A DNA stretch of 64,000 bases from Batkoa obscura (taxonomy: Eukaryota; Entomophthoromycota; Entomophthoromycetes; Entomophthorales; Batkoaceae), in the NCBI GenBank assembly GCA_030770535.1, contig JASVEC010000011.1, positions 1,116,001-1,180,000 on the forward strand, in the 5' to 3' direction. The notes below the pieces were generated by a model that was given only the letters and a program-made list of their open reading frames with translations, searched no databases and was not told the origin of the DNA. The translations under genes were made by a program, and so were the position numbers. Shown here in pieces: positions 1-11,939 of this stretch. How positions within the stretch are numbered: the first letter of the stretch is position 1; each line of letters opens with the position of its first letter.

Positions 1-868
1 TAGATAATCTTAATAATTTTTCTTTTACTTTAATATTTTTTAAACTATTATTATTATTATTATTATTATTATTATCTTGTTGATAAATTATTAAATTACA
101 ATATTGTTGAATTAAATGAATTAATTTAATTAATATTAAACTAATATTTTTAATTTTAGATTCTGGTAATAAACAATAATTAATCATTGAAATTAATAAC
201 ATTTCATGCTGTTGATTCATTTGATATAAATTTAGTTTATTGTTTAATAATATTTGTTGAATACTATTCCATTTCGACATAATAATTTCATAATAACAAA
301 ACGATTGATAATGAATTAAAAACTGTACCATTTTAAATAAAGTTAAATGCTGAGTTGAATTAAATTCATTATTTTTTAAATTATATTTATTATTTATTAA
401 TATTAAGTTGATTTGATTTTCAATTCGTTTTAGTTTGATTAAATAATTAAATATTTTTTGATATAATTTATCAATTTTGTTATTCATTAAAATACTTTGT
501 ATTGAATTATTATTATTATTATGTTCTTCTTTATTATTATTATTTTCATTAAGGTGATATTGATATTCAATTATTAATTTATCCCACCACCAATTATTAT
601 TACTCGTATTATTGTTACTATTATTATTATTTACTTCACTATTTGTATTTGTATTATTATTACTATTATTATTCTTAATATATATATTATTATTGTTTAT
701 ATTTAATTCTTCATTAATACCTTCATAGTAATTCCAATTATTAATAAATTTAATCTTTAATTTCCCAATTAAATAATTTAAATTCGAATCTCTTAATGTT
801 GTATCTAATTTCGTGTTTAAACTATTAATTAAATAGGTTTGATTCATGTTATTATTATAATAACTAAA

Positions 869-903
<35 letters not shown>

Positions 904-2743
904 AAATTGAATTAATTAAGTTTTTAATAAAATCTCCATTACCTAATAAATATAATTGATAATAATTAATAATTTCAGTTTCAATCTTTATCTTATTTTT
1001 TAAAAAATAATTAATTTCATTATTAATTAATTCTTCAATTATTATTAATTGTTGAATATTAATTACTTCTTCTAAATTATTACTCTTTAATATTCCATTT
1101 AACATTTCATTAAATCCTTCTCTTTCTTTATTTTTAATTAATTTTCGACTCTTTCCAATTATTAATATTTTTTCTGCTAATTCGATTGTTAAATAATTAG
1201 GGATTTCTATTTCTTTAATTAAATATTCCTTTTGTTGATGATCATAATAAATAAAATATTCATTATATGGATCATTATTAATTGTACCATATTTAATCCA
1301 TTCAACTATCATTTTATTATATGGTATAATACACTAAATATGAGATAAGTTATATTATATTAAATAATATTATATTATATTGTATTACCTTATAAATAAT
1401 TCTATTAATTAATGTTGTTAGTTGCAAATCCCCATGTTTAATAAATTGAAATAAAAAAGACAATATTTGATATGATTTTTTATATTGAATATTAATTAAT
1501 AAATTAAATAAAATATTTAATTTAATATTTACATCATTGAAAAATAATATCATTTGATTTAAACTAATCTTTTTTCCATTAACTAGCTCATTTTCAATAT
1601 TAGCAATGATACCATAATATTCTTTTAATTCATTATTAATAAATGAATATATACTTTGTAAGATTAACCCTTGATTCATATCATTATTCATATTACTATT
1701 ATTAATTATATTATATATAATTTTAAACTGATTTCCAATATCTATTAAATATTGAACTTTACTTTTACTATTTCTACTTAAGTTAATGTCATTATTAATT
1801 ATGTATATTTTTAAATTATGATCATATTGAATATATTTTCCATCAATACCTTGTAGTACATAGATTAAATCTTTAATTACTTCAACTTCATTGACGATTT
1901 CTAAAATAAAAATATATTAGTATTTTTTTTTAATAAAACAATATATTTTATTATTTGAATTATTTGAGTTATTTCTATTATTTCTATTATTTCTATTATT
2001 TCTATTATTTTTTTAAATTTTATGCCAACCTTTATTACTTTCTTTACCTCTTTTTAGAGGGCGAACTAATCCATTATCATTCTTCAAACTAATGTTTTGT
2101 CTTTTATTGGTGTTCATTTCACTCAATATTAAATTTTCATTAAATCTAGGCATTTCTTCAATCCTTGGAATTTCATTAATTACAACTGAATCCTCCTAAA
2201 AAAAACTATTCTATAACTAAACAATAATTAAATTTAAAAAAACTTACCATTTCCACTTTATTAAAAAAGAAACTTTGTTCATTATTATTATTATTATTTA
2301 GTTGAAAAGATAAAGAATAAAATAAATAAACAATGGACCAGCAATTCTTTATATCTTTTTTAGTTTCTATATTGGTTATAAGATTATTAATTTTTATCAC
2401 TTTTTTCATTGAAACTTCTTTTTTTATTAATTGTTTTTTAATTTGTTCTTTTAAATAGATTAAATTCTTTTTAATACTAGGTTGAAAACCACTATATAAA
2501 TTAAAGGTTAATTAAATTATTATTTTAAATTTTAATGTATATAAATTACCAATTTAATATCTCTTTGAAATACTGAATTTTTTTCAATACTTTAATTTGA
2601 TTGATTTCTAAATAGAATCCTTAATTAAATGTGATCATTAGAAATAAACAATAATTACCATCCAACCTATCGTTATTTTTTCTTCTTTCGTTTAATAGTA
2701 TTAAATTAAAAAATTCTTTATCTGGACTATTAACAATATCCAT
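1..2743 (-). CDS. SPC98: Gamma-tubulin complex protein GCP3/Spc98, C-terminus cut by window edge
   Basis: Component of the gamma-tubulin complex that nucleates microtubules at spindle pole bodies. I read six exons on the minus strand: 2743-2659, 2619-2550, 2491-2248, 2195-2048, 1900-1389 and 1333 to beyond base 1; all junctions are GT-AG and keep frame. The spliced protein carries the GCP core: DLIYVLQGIDGKYI, a downstream INLSR, then an ELKEYYGII segment, KHGD, and EKILIIGKS, which fit GCP3 better than GCP2 (GCP3 typically has FQGIDGK, LREYY, KTGD and LLIGKS). TTLRDSNLNYL lies in the last exon. The C-terminal half is swollen with polyasparagine from ATT/TTA repeats. The final part lies outside the window. 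GCP2/Spc97 is the main alternative. Confidence 0.82.
1969..2010. repeat. 9-bp minisatellite in an SPC98 intron
   Basis: About four to five tandem copies of the 9-base unit ATTTCTATT sit inside the fourth SPC98 intron (1901-2047). It is non-coding and should vary in length between strains. Confidence 0.75.
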
Positions 2744-4130
2744 TTTAATATTCGATTTATTTGATAGAAAGGTGTTCAATTTCAACGACTCAACTTATTT
2801 TTTTTGCAATAAAATTAAAACTTCATGTGCGAAATTTGAAATGGATATGCAAAATTTCCAACTTATAGCATTGTATAAACTTATGCAACTTTCAGTGACG
2901 TTTTAGTAAATTAGATTTCTTTGTATCCAAATATGATCTATAATAAAAGTCTTTATTATTTAACAAATATTATTATATAATATATATTATCAATAAAATT
3001 CAAACTATCAATTTGGATTTTCATACTCATTTTTTATCTAATTCCTTATTGCTTATTTGATATTTGGTCTTATTTTTTTAAACAATGAAATAAATAGAAA
3101 TTTCAATATGATAAAAAATATCTTAAAGATAAGAAATATTAGTTGTCAACCTATTAATACAAGTTAGATTCTGTGAAAAAATATATCACATAATCATTTT
3201 CATATTGACCCTTTACTTTAAATACGTTATTACTTTCAAATACAATAGTGATATAAATTATTAATATAACTATTATTATTATATTAATAATTCATTACAC
3301 CTTATACTATAATAATGACATAAATACCATTATTATAATTAAATTGAATAGTATAAATACGTTAAAGAATTACTATTAAATAAAGTACTTTGTTATGTAT
3401 AAACTTTTTGATTGTAATTTATATTTACATTTATATTTGAGTAGAATATTAAACTCAAGTTCTTTATTAAAAAAATGAAGTAAAGAAGACTAAAAAATGA
3501 TATTGAAATGACCCAATCTGGAACAGAATCTTAAATATCACATCAATTTAAGTCTATTGTCATCTCTCATTCCTTCCTTTCATATCTTTTCTTCCTTTAT
3601 TTCCTTCTTCCTACTTAAACCAATCTTTCATCCCACACTTGTCTTATCTATCCCTTCAATTTCTAATTCTTACCTCATTCTTCAATGTTATTTCATAGTA
3701 AAATCTTATCAATAATATTCAGCATTATTTGAGCATTTTGACAAAAAATGTAGTCACATTGAGTTTGAAAATTCAATCTCATCCAATGAAATTAGAAATC
3801 CACTGAAACTAAAGTATCAAATAAACTTGCTTGATTGGATAATTAGACCACTTTAAGATAATTTTGATCATGTGCTTAGAGTGGATACAACCAATAAAAT
3901 GGTAATCAGGTATTAATTTAGTGAAGTTTCAATCAAAATTGATGATAATAAAAGCATAAAATAGGATAATTATTGGGAATCAGGTGATTAAATAATAGAG
4001 AGTATAAAAATAACAGAAATTAACCATTTTAAAGTTTTAACGTTTATTTTTCTTTATTCTTTTTAATTTTTTAATTTTAACCTAAAAGATCTTAACTCTT
4101 TTTCTCTCGAAACTAACACTTCTATCAATA
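2744..4130. other. Divergent intergenic region between SPC98 and adenylate kinase
   Basis: No ORF or repeat is supported here. A pyrimidine-rich stretch of about 120 bases (3553-3680) and a TATA-like box near 4003 suggest it holds both promoters. Confidence 0.5.
4002..4010 (+). promoter_or_regulatory. TATA-like box upstream of adenylate kinase
   Basis: GTATAAAAA lies about 125 bases upstream of the adenylate kinase ATG. Placement is plausible for a fungal core promoter, but TATA-like strings are frequent in DNA this AT-rich. Confidence 0.35.
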
Positions 4131-5177
4131 ATGTCCAAACATTTGTCAACAATTAAATCCAGTTTATTAAACTCTGCAAAAGTTAAGAGTAACAAATTTA
4201 ATATTAACTCTAATGCTACTATGGCACAAGTGGTGGATCATTCACCATTAAGAATGTTATTGATTGGGGCACCGGTAAGTTTATTAATTAAGATAATATA
4301 ATGATATTAATAGTTCAACTATTTTAGGGTTCTGGTAAAGGTACTCAATCCACACGAATTCATCAAGAATTTGGACTAAAAACCATCTCTTCGGGCGATG
4401 TTTTAAGGAAGCATGTTAATGAGGGAACTCATTATGGTAAATTAGCAAAAGATATTATATCTCAAGGAGGTAAATTTTTGTATTATGATGATATGATAAT
4501 AAGTGTTAATTATAATTTATTAGCTTTAGTACCTGATGATATTATGATCTCTATACTTAAATCAGAGTTAACACAATTGATTGACCAGGTAAGTAATTAT
4601 TTAGTAATAATGGATATTAATAAGATATTAATATTATTATTTCTTTAAATAGAGCTGGTTATTAGATGGATTTCCAAGGAATGTGTCTCAAGCCCAAGCT
4701 TTAGATGGACAATTATCGAATGATAATACTGAAGTTAATTTAGTAGTTCATTTAGATGTGCCTGAAGAAATTATATTAAATAGGATTATAGGTAATATTA
4801 TTAATAATATAAAATTATTTATTTATTTATTTATAATAGATCGTTGGATTCATGTACCTTCTGGTAGAGTATATAATTTAAGTTATAATCCACCCAAAGT
4901 AGCTGGTTATGATGATATTACAGGGGAAAAATTAGTTAAGAGAGAAGATGATAATCCAGTAAGTTCCTATTATTCAAACATGACAAAAATAATGAAACTA
5001 AATTCAATTTATTAGATAACCTTTAAAAAGAGATTAGATCAATTTAAACAAGTAACTAATCCTTTATTAGAATATTATGATAAAAGAAACGTATTATTAA
5101 GTTTTAAAGGAGAAACTTCAGATATTATTTATCCTCAAATTCAAAAAGTAGTGGGTAATCGTATGCTTACTCATTAA
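4131..5177 (+). CDS. ADK2: Mitochondrial GTP:AMP phosphotransferase (adenylate kinase 3 type)
   Basis: Transfers phosphate from GTP to AMP in the mitochondrial matrix. Six exons: 4131-4274, 4328-4469, 4524-4588, 4653-4791, 4840-4958 and 5016-5177, giving 256 aa with every junction in frame. The first 30 residues are rich in Ser, Lys and Asn and look like a matrix-targeting leader. The P-loop GAPGSGKGT is at residues 46-54, followed by SSGDVLR and the DGFPRN motif. The LID reads DRWIHVPSGRVYNLSYNPPK and ends in REDDNP, the AK3/ADK2 form without the zinc cysteines of bacterial long LIDs. The ATG starts the exon that carries the leader. It converges with the lipase gene downstream. Confidence 0.93.
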
Positions 5178-6149
5178 GCATTGAGTCTTTTGATTGTATA
5201 TTTTATGTTTATTCTTTATTCTGTCTTATTTCTTCTCCATTAAAATTCTCTTTTATTTTTTATATTTTCTGTCTTTTATACATTATGAGTATTTGGTTTT
5301 TTAATAAAAATTATATGCTTTTTAGTTGAGTTGATTAATATAAAGTTTCATAATTTAGGTTGTGTTTATTAAAGAATCGATTGAATATAAAAGAAATTAA
5401 ATCTAATGGGAATTAAGTATTATATAACTAATAGTAGATATTATATGCCTAAAGCATTAATCTTGAAAAAGAGATATTTCAGAGCCGTTAATCAAAACGT
5501 CCACTTTCTGAAATTAAATGTTATAATTAAACAAGATTCAATACAAGTTGAATGCATTTTAGAGGATGATATAAAAAAGATCAATAATAAAGCTATTACT
5601 AGCTTTCATGATGTACATATTAAATATGAATATAAAGTATAGATAATTAATGCATTTTATATTCATACAAAGTATATAAACGATCGGACCTCTTCTTCTG
5701 GATCTTTCTTTATTATAAGTTTTTTTATTTTCTGAAATAAACTATACTTTTAAACCTTATTGATTATCCTAACTTAATTAACTTAATCCAAAATATAGTA
5801 TTCATTGTACACTTTTTAGGAAGACTTTAAAACTTCACATTCCCTTTGCTCAAGCATTGGGCCTATCTTATCTTACCCCTATGTCAACTTATTAGTTGTT
5901 ACGTTACTAGACTTAAGGATTTTAGAGCCCTTGCGACTTACACATAATGTTCTATCAAGATGAAATGGTATTGTATATTATGAGTTTCAAATGAGATTAA
6001 GCAAAGTAGTCAGTATTTAAACGAAAGTTGGATAAATAGTGATAATGAAATATTTAGCTCGTTTAAGGTAATAATAGGCTTTATTTATTTCAATAAACAT
6101 AAATTTTAATACTTTATAAAACTAACATAAAGTGTAAATTAGAATAAAA
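5178..6149. other. Convergent intergenic region, adenylate kinase to lipase
   Basis: Holds both 3' ends. AATAAAAATT near 5301 could serve adenylate kinase polyadenylation. An open frame of 78 codons (5406-5642) has no recognisable domain and no splice context, so I do not call it a gene. Confidence 0.45.
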
Positions 6150-7199
6150 TCAACAATAAGGAGGGATAGGGACTAATTGGTTAAATGGTAAAATATGAGG
6201 CCAGATAGATACCTTACTTTCCTGGCTAATACCACATTTTGGATCCTCATCAAATTTTTGATCGCAATAAACAAACTCTGATTTATTACCAGCATTATTA
6301 TGATAAATTTCCGGTACAGAATGTGTATAACCAAACCCCCTCGCAGGTGAATTAGAAATCAAATCCCTAGCTTTATTATATCTTCCCATTTTTATATTCA
6401 ATTCAGATAGATATTTTGAAAATTTTAAGTTACCCGGTCGTGGTGAAGCATAAACATATAATTGAATTGAGCGTGTGTCGTTTCTATCTTTCATAAATTG
6501 GACCCAATCTGGTGTTGCTATAGTAGCTACCCCTGCGCCTAAACTATAACCAGTGATATGTAATGTATAATTGTGATAGTTTGGGTTATCTAATAGTTTT
6601 CCCAATGCTTCTCGAACTTTGAAATAATTAGCTAAATAATGGGTATAAAAACCATAATGAACCCTAACACCAGGACTTGCAGTAGGCAAATCAATTAATG
6701 GAATTTCAAGATTAGTAATATAATTTTGATAGGATAAAGCAGGTTGATAAGAAATAATAATTAGTTTTGGTTTCTTTTCAACTGCTATTGTAACTAAAGA
6801 ATCTACTTGTTTATTTTTTATTAGTTGATATTCATGATATAAATGGGGACATATACAATTTAAAAATAAGATATTTTCAGTGGCACATACTGATATTAAA
6901 GATCGTTGTAAATTGGATTTCATTTCTTTTATGCTAGGTTGAATGATAGTTCTATTTTGGAATGCTTTTATAGGTGGGACTTTTTCAAACCAGTTATTAT
7001 AATCATGTATTAATGTAGGTGTCAATCGATTGAAGAAAAATTTAACTAACGTTTGTTTCAATTGAGAGCCTTGATTATATCCAATTTTCCTTTGAATATC
7101 ATTTAGAAATTTATAATTGTTTAAATTAAGCTTTGGATTATGACTTAAGATAGGAAATATAAATGTATTGAATATTAATAACTTTAAATAATAAATCAT
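6150..7199 (-). CDS. Secreted class 3 (alpha/beta hydrolase) triacylglycerol lipase
   Basis: Predicted extracellular esterase/lipase of 349 aa in one exon. Residues 1-19 form a hydrophobic signal peptide ending PILSH. The class 3 landmarks are present in order: VHYGFY at 180-185, the nucleophile elbow TGYSLGAG at 216-223 with Ser219, ASPRPGN at 251-257, and ARDLISNSPARGFGYTHS at 277-294, where Asp279 aligns with the family's catalytic Asp. WPHILPF follows, with His335 as probable catalytic His. Cysteines near 105, 115, 117, 312, 322 and the C-terminal Cys349 could form disulphides as in secreted homologues. It is divergent from the FPK1-like kinase gene. Substrate is not predictable. Confidence 0.9.
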   Translation of the reverse strand: MIYYLKLLIFNTFIFPILSHNPKLNLNNYKFLNDIQRKIGYNQGSQLKQTLVKFFFNRLTPTLIHDYNNWFEKVPPIKAFQNRTIIQPSIKEMKSNLQRSLISVCATENILFLNCICPHLYHEYQLIKNKQVDSLVTIAVEKKPKLIIISYQPALSYQNYITNLEIPLIDLPTASPGVRVHYGFYTHYLANYFKVREALGKLLDNPNYHNYTLHITGYSLGAGVATIATPDWVQFMKDRNDTRSIQLYVYASPRPGNLKFSKYLSELNIKMGRYNKARDLISNSPARGFGYTHSVPEIYHNNAGNKSEFVYCDQKFDEDPKCGISQESKVSIWPHILPFNQLVPIPPYC

Positions 7200-8568
7200 A
7201 GTTTATAATAATTTTAAAAAAAGGTTCAAATAGTTGAAAGTTTTTATATCAACAAGTTAAATTATTGATCAACATTTAAATTTGTTTGAGATTACTAAAT
7301 TCAGGAACATATAGAGATTAAAGTTGAATAATAATTAATAGAATTGAAGCAGTAAGTTAATATAATAAATTATAAGTTATTTAAGAATGTTTTAATTATT
7401 TAACAGCGACAATTACTTTTAAACATTATATTTAATTATTATAAATTTAGTTATAATTGAAATTTATATAAGTATTTTTTTTACTAATTAAATCAGACTA
7501 ATAATTTTTTGAAATTTTAAGGGGAAGAAATGAACAAAATGTTAAAAAAACATTCCATAATCCTTATCAATTTACCCAGTAACAGTTTACCTGTCCATTA
7601 TACTAATTGAAATATATTTTTAATTATAACTACAATTCCATTAAAAAAAACTACAACAAAGTTCACTTCAACTTTATTTCATTCTCTCAACTTAATTTTT
7701 TTTAAAATTCAGTGCATTTGAATAAATGCTGTCATCATAACCCCCATTTCCAATTTGAAATTTAAAACCAAATAATAGTTTTAAGTTTTGTTAAAAGATA
7801 TTATTAGATTTAAAAGTTCTTAGGGTATTAATAAATTAACGAATGATATTTTTAATTTTTAATTTTTTAATTTAAAAATATAAACTTTATAAAGATTCAA
7901 AAACTTAAAACAATTGTTGTTATTATTCCCAGTTAACAATTAACAATAGTTTGATAATAAGAGAAAAGAGCATAAATAGATTATCATAAAAAATGAATTT
8001 TTTTTCATAAAATTTAGAATAAAAATAAAATCTTCCAGCATAACTTGTGCTTGAGATTAAAATAAGATTAAAATAAAGTTTGAAAGCTTATCTACGATTT
8101 ATTATTAATCCAAAAATGCAAAAGCATACAACATTATTTTTGTATGAAGATTCTTATAAAAAACAAGAAGCTGCTTCTAGTCCACTTCATGAAGGCAAAA
8201 TAAAGCTATAGAATCTAATAGTAACTAAGGAGTCAAAAATAAGGAAAATATGGAGAGAATTGGGAATAGTCAAGGGAATTTACTAATCAATCGTCATTAT
8301 AGGAAATAAATCGTTTTTTATTGGTCGTAGTATTAGAAACTGAAACTTGCGCCCAAAATTGAATAATTAAGAAAATGTAGCTTGTGCCTAAGAGTGAGTA
8401 AGGGTGGCGGGTAGGAAAAATTCCCTAATTTTCAAGTTTACTAAAGATCTCTCTTTTTTAATATTATTTTTAAATTTAATAAATATTGAAAATTTATTTT
8501 TAATAATAAAAAATAAAAATCAATTAATAGTATCCATTATATAAAAAGAGTATTAAGTTTCATCCACC
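7200..8568. other. Divergent intergenic region, lipase to FPK1-like kinase
   Basis: About 1.4 kb with no supported ORF or repeat. A TATAAAAAG string at 8539-8547 is only about 25 bases from the kinase ATG, so it may not be the true core promoter. Several poly-A/T runs are present. Confidence 0.45.
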
Positions 8569-11019
8569 ATGTCCTTATCTGGAGGCAAAAAGTTAAAGTC
8601 GATTTATTCAGTTAATGATTTGAGTAATCATTTTAAAAAGAATTCGAATAGTAATAGTGGTAATAATACGATTGATAATGGGCATTCAACAGGAGTATTA
8701 TATGGTAGTATGTCTTCTAAATTTCGGAATTTTTTTCGATTAAATCAAAAAAAGTCAGTGTCTAACTTTAATAAAAATGAGTCTTTAACTACAATAGTTC
8801 AATCCAATGATATGGATAAATTTAATAGTATTAAAATTACCACTACAGAAGAGGAAAATGGAGTGTATTTAAATGGTAATTCTACACAGCAGAATAAGGT
8901 CCCAAGGAGATGTAAATCGGATAATTTATTGATCAAAAATACGGATTTGTTTAAAGAGAGAAGTAATGTGAACCCAACTTCTTCCCCTACAGCAAGAACC
9001 TATTCGTCTAATTCTATTAAGGTTAAATCATTAAATGTTAAACCTAGTTCATTTAAAACTATTAAATTGTTGGGTAAAGGGGATGTGGGTAAAGTTTATT
9101 TAGTGAAACATAAACTTACAGATAAGTTGTATGCTTTGAAAGGTAATATTGAATATTGAATATGAAAGAATATTGATGGATAATTTATTTTTTAGTGTTA
9201 TCGAAGAAAGAAATGTTAAAAAGAAATAAAGTGAAAAGAGCATTGGCTGAACAAGTAATTCAAATATGATTAAAAGAGAATTAGGGAATTAATATTTAAT
9301 TTTAAAGGAAATTTTAGCTTCCGCTAATCATCCATTTATTGTTACATTATATCATTCTTTTCAAAGCGAAAATCATTTGTATTTATGTATGGAACATTGT
9401 CTTGGTGGTGAGTTCTTTAGAGGTAATTGAAATTGATCATTTGATATACAAGTGATAAATATTAATACACTTTTTTATTTAGTTTTACAATCAAGGCCTG
9501 GGAAATGTATCTCTGGTAAGTCGGATTAAGGAGTATGTATTATAAAGAGATATTAATATCTAAATTGTTATAGAGGATGAAGCTAAATTTTATGCAGCTG
9601 AAGTTACCTGTGGTAAGTTAGATTGATAACTCAAAATTTTGAATACAAATTAATCAAATGTTTTTAGCACTTGAATATTTGCATTTAATGGGCTTTATTT
9701 ATCGTGATTTAAAACCAGAAAGTAAAACAGAAGATTTAAAATGAGTTTAAGTTGATATTAAATATTTTGTTAGATATTTTATTACATCAATCTGGTCATA
9801 TTATGCTCACAGGTAGAATTTAGTTTGAAGAAACATCAAAATGAATGATATTAATATTAATTATAGATTTTGATTTATCAAAACAAACATTCCCTATCGG
9901 AGAACCTTCAGTGATAAAAAGTTCCTTTACATTTTCTGTATGTTTATAGGTTATATTGTCATTGAAGATAACTAACATATATTTATAGTTAAGGCATAAT
10001 GATCTCCCACCAGCATTAGATACCAAATCTTGTACAGGTCATTTTAGAACCAATTCATTTGTTGGTACTGAAGGTGAATTGAGTTATAATTACAATTATA
10101 TAATGACTAACTTTTGTAATAGAGTATATTGCACCTGAAGTTATTAAGGGTACTGGACATACGAGGTTAGTAGAATATTAAATTATTTAAAAGAATAAAA
10201 TGATTAAATGATTTTATTTAGTGCGGTTGATTGGTGGACATTAGGAATCTTATTATACGAAATGATTGTAAGGAGCTTTTTTTATGATAGAAAGTTAAAT
10301 TAATAATGATTTAAAAGTATGGTACAACCCCCTTTAAAGGACCTAATAGAAATGCTACATTTGCAAAAATACTTAAAAGTGACGTTTCTTTTCCAACAAC
10401 ACCTCAAGGAAAGAATGTAATTTATAAGTTTTAATTTTTATTTAATCTTTATTAATAGTTTTTTTAGTTAACTAGGTAGATATAGTTTTAAAAAAACGAA
10501 AGATTAACTATACTAATAAAATTTAACTTTAGTAATTGTAAATCGATTATTAAGAAATTATTATATAAAGATGAATATCGAAGGTTAGGAAGTAAAGCAG
10601 GAGCTTCAGATGTTAAAGTACATCCCTTCTTTAAATCATTAAACTTTGCTTTATTAAGAAATATGGTACCCCCCATAGTACCACCACAAACGATAACGGA
10701 ATTAGATCGAAGTCAAAATTCAAGTTCACCAAATCAAACAACAAAAAGAAATGGGGAAACAAATTCATTAGATATTGAAAAGGAAAAACTCATGTTGGAT
10801 CCATTAAATAGTAATCCATTTAGTAATTTTAATTCAGGTAAAATTTCATTATGTTATATGAGTTAAATATAGGAAGTTAATAGGTTTATTTTTTTAGTTA
10901 CGTTGACACATGAAGGAGATGAAAATGAAGTTGAAAGTGAAAATGAAGGTGAGGAGGAGGATGCACTTAGTATTGAAGATGATGATGATGATGATGAGTT
11001 TTTTGATGCGTTATCATAA
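8569..11019 (+). CDS. FPK1: AGC-family flippase kinase, FPK1/KIN82/NRC-2 type
   Basis: Ser/Thr kinase whose relatives activate plasma-membrane and Golgi phospholipid flippases. I read 14 exons: 8569-9142, 9196-9254, 9308-9422, 9483-9515, 9574-9612, 9668-9721, 9774-9812, 9867-9937, 9989-10073, 10123-10165, 10222-10267, 10318-10427, 10533-10837 and 10898-11019 (564 aa). The Ser/Asn-rich N-terminus is followed by the glycine loop [12 protein letters not shown], catalytic Lys in [13 protein letters not shown], the family-typical DFD in place of DFG (DFDLSK), an insert, then VGTEEYIAPEV. The tail has [15 protein letters not shown] and PPI, typical of the FPK1/NRC-2 group, and ends in an acidic Asp run. 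The 12th intron needs a GTTTTA donor; the nearer GTAATT would bring a stop. Confidence 0.9.
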
Positions 11020-11425
11020 TTTTAAAAATTAATTTGGTTATTTTTTAAAAATTGAAAAGTTTTAATATCTCTCTTCTCTAGTTTTAATTTACTCTTATTC
11101 TCGTATCTCTATTATCACCTTCTCTCCTCCCATCTTATCTACTTTTTTTTTTCTTACTCTTGATTTGAGTCACTCACCACTCCTACTTCTATGCTCGGTT
11201 TATATTATTAATTTACTATTTTTTCATTAAATTTTTGAGTTTTTAAGATTTAAAATTGTTTTTTCATTAAAAGGATTAATATTTATAAGAGTATAAAGGA
11301 ACAATAATAATAAAAAGACCAAATTAGTAAATTATCTGTTGAGATATATGAATCTTCTATTTATGAAATGTATAAAAATAGCAATATATTAATTTATAAT
11401 AACAAACCAAAGCTAGGTTAAATAC
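11020..11425. other. 3' flank of the kinase gene
   Basis: CT-rich tract at 11080-11180, then AT-rich sequence up to a miniature element. No gene seen. Confidence 0.4.
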
Positions 11426-11429
11426 ATTT

Positions 11430-11525
11430 GGGGATGTATTTTTGTGTTTAAAGATTTCATTGACAATTTTTCCACTCAAATAGCGCTTAAAAGATGGAAA
11501 AAGTGATGAAGCCAAAAACACCCCC
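11430..11525 (+). mobile_element. Miniature element (GGGG MITE), copy 1
   Basis: 96 bp, starts GGGGATGT and ends ACACCCCC, with core CTCAAATAGCGCTTAAAA. It is flanked by a perfect 4-bp duplication ATTT (11426-11429 and 11526-11529), which excludes a simple TA duplication for the family. Confidence 0.9.
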
Positions 11526-11529
11526 ATTT

Positions 11530-11830
11530 AATGTTTACTTTTAATGTTTTATAACATCAATTTTAACAGAGTCAGCGGGTTGATTAGTAAATAACTATTG
11601 AAGTTTTATTTTTAAAACTAGTTGCATTTAGATGCCTTTGTTTTATTTTAATTTGTCATCGATTTCTTATAATAAATATATGAATTAAAATGCCTACATA
11701 TGATTCAAAAATTCGACGTAAAAGAAATTAATAGCAAATTAAATAAAACCAGGGCATCTAAATCTAACCACCTCTATCCCTTTTAAAAGTGAAATTTAAC
11801 TTGAGTATTAACTCAAGTTTTGATTAATAT
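11530..11830. other. Spacer between two miniature elements
   Basis: About 300 AT-rich bases with no ORF or recognised motif. Confidence 0.35.
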
Positions 11831-11928
11831 GGGGATTCCCTTTTTTGTTTAAGAAATTTACTACCATTTTTTCCACTCAATAGCGCTCAAAAAATGGAAA
11901 AAATAATGAAATCAAAAAAGCCACCCCC
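11831..11928 (+). mobile_element. Miniature element, copy 2 (aged)
   Basis: Full length but with several substitutions at both ends; the AGCGCT core is intact. It abuts the 3' end of the decayed gene to its right. The target duplication is no longer clear. Confidence 0.8.
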
Positions 11929-11939
11929 TAAATACTAAC

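Noticed and set aside
5406-5642. Plus-strand frame of 78 codons between adenylate kinase and lipase
   Set aside because: No domain, ordinary length for chance in this region, and it sits where both neighbouring genes terminate.
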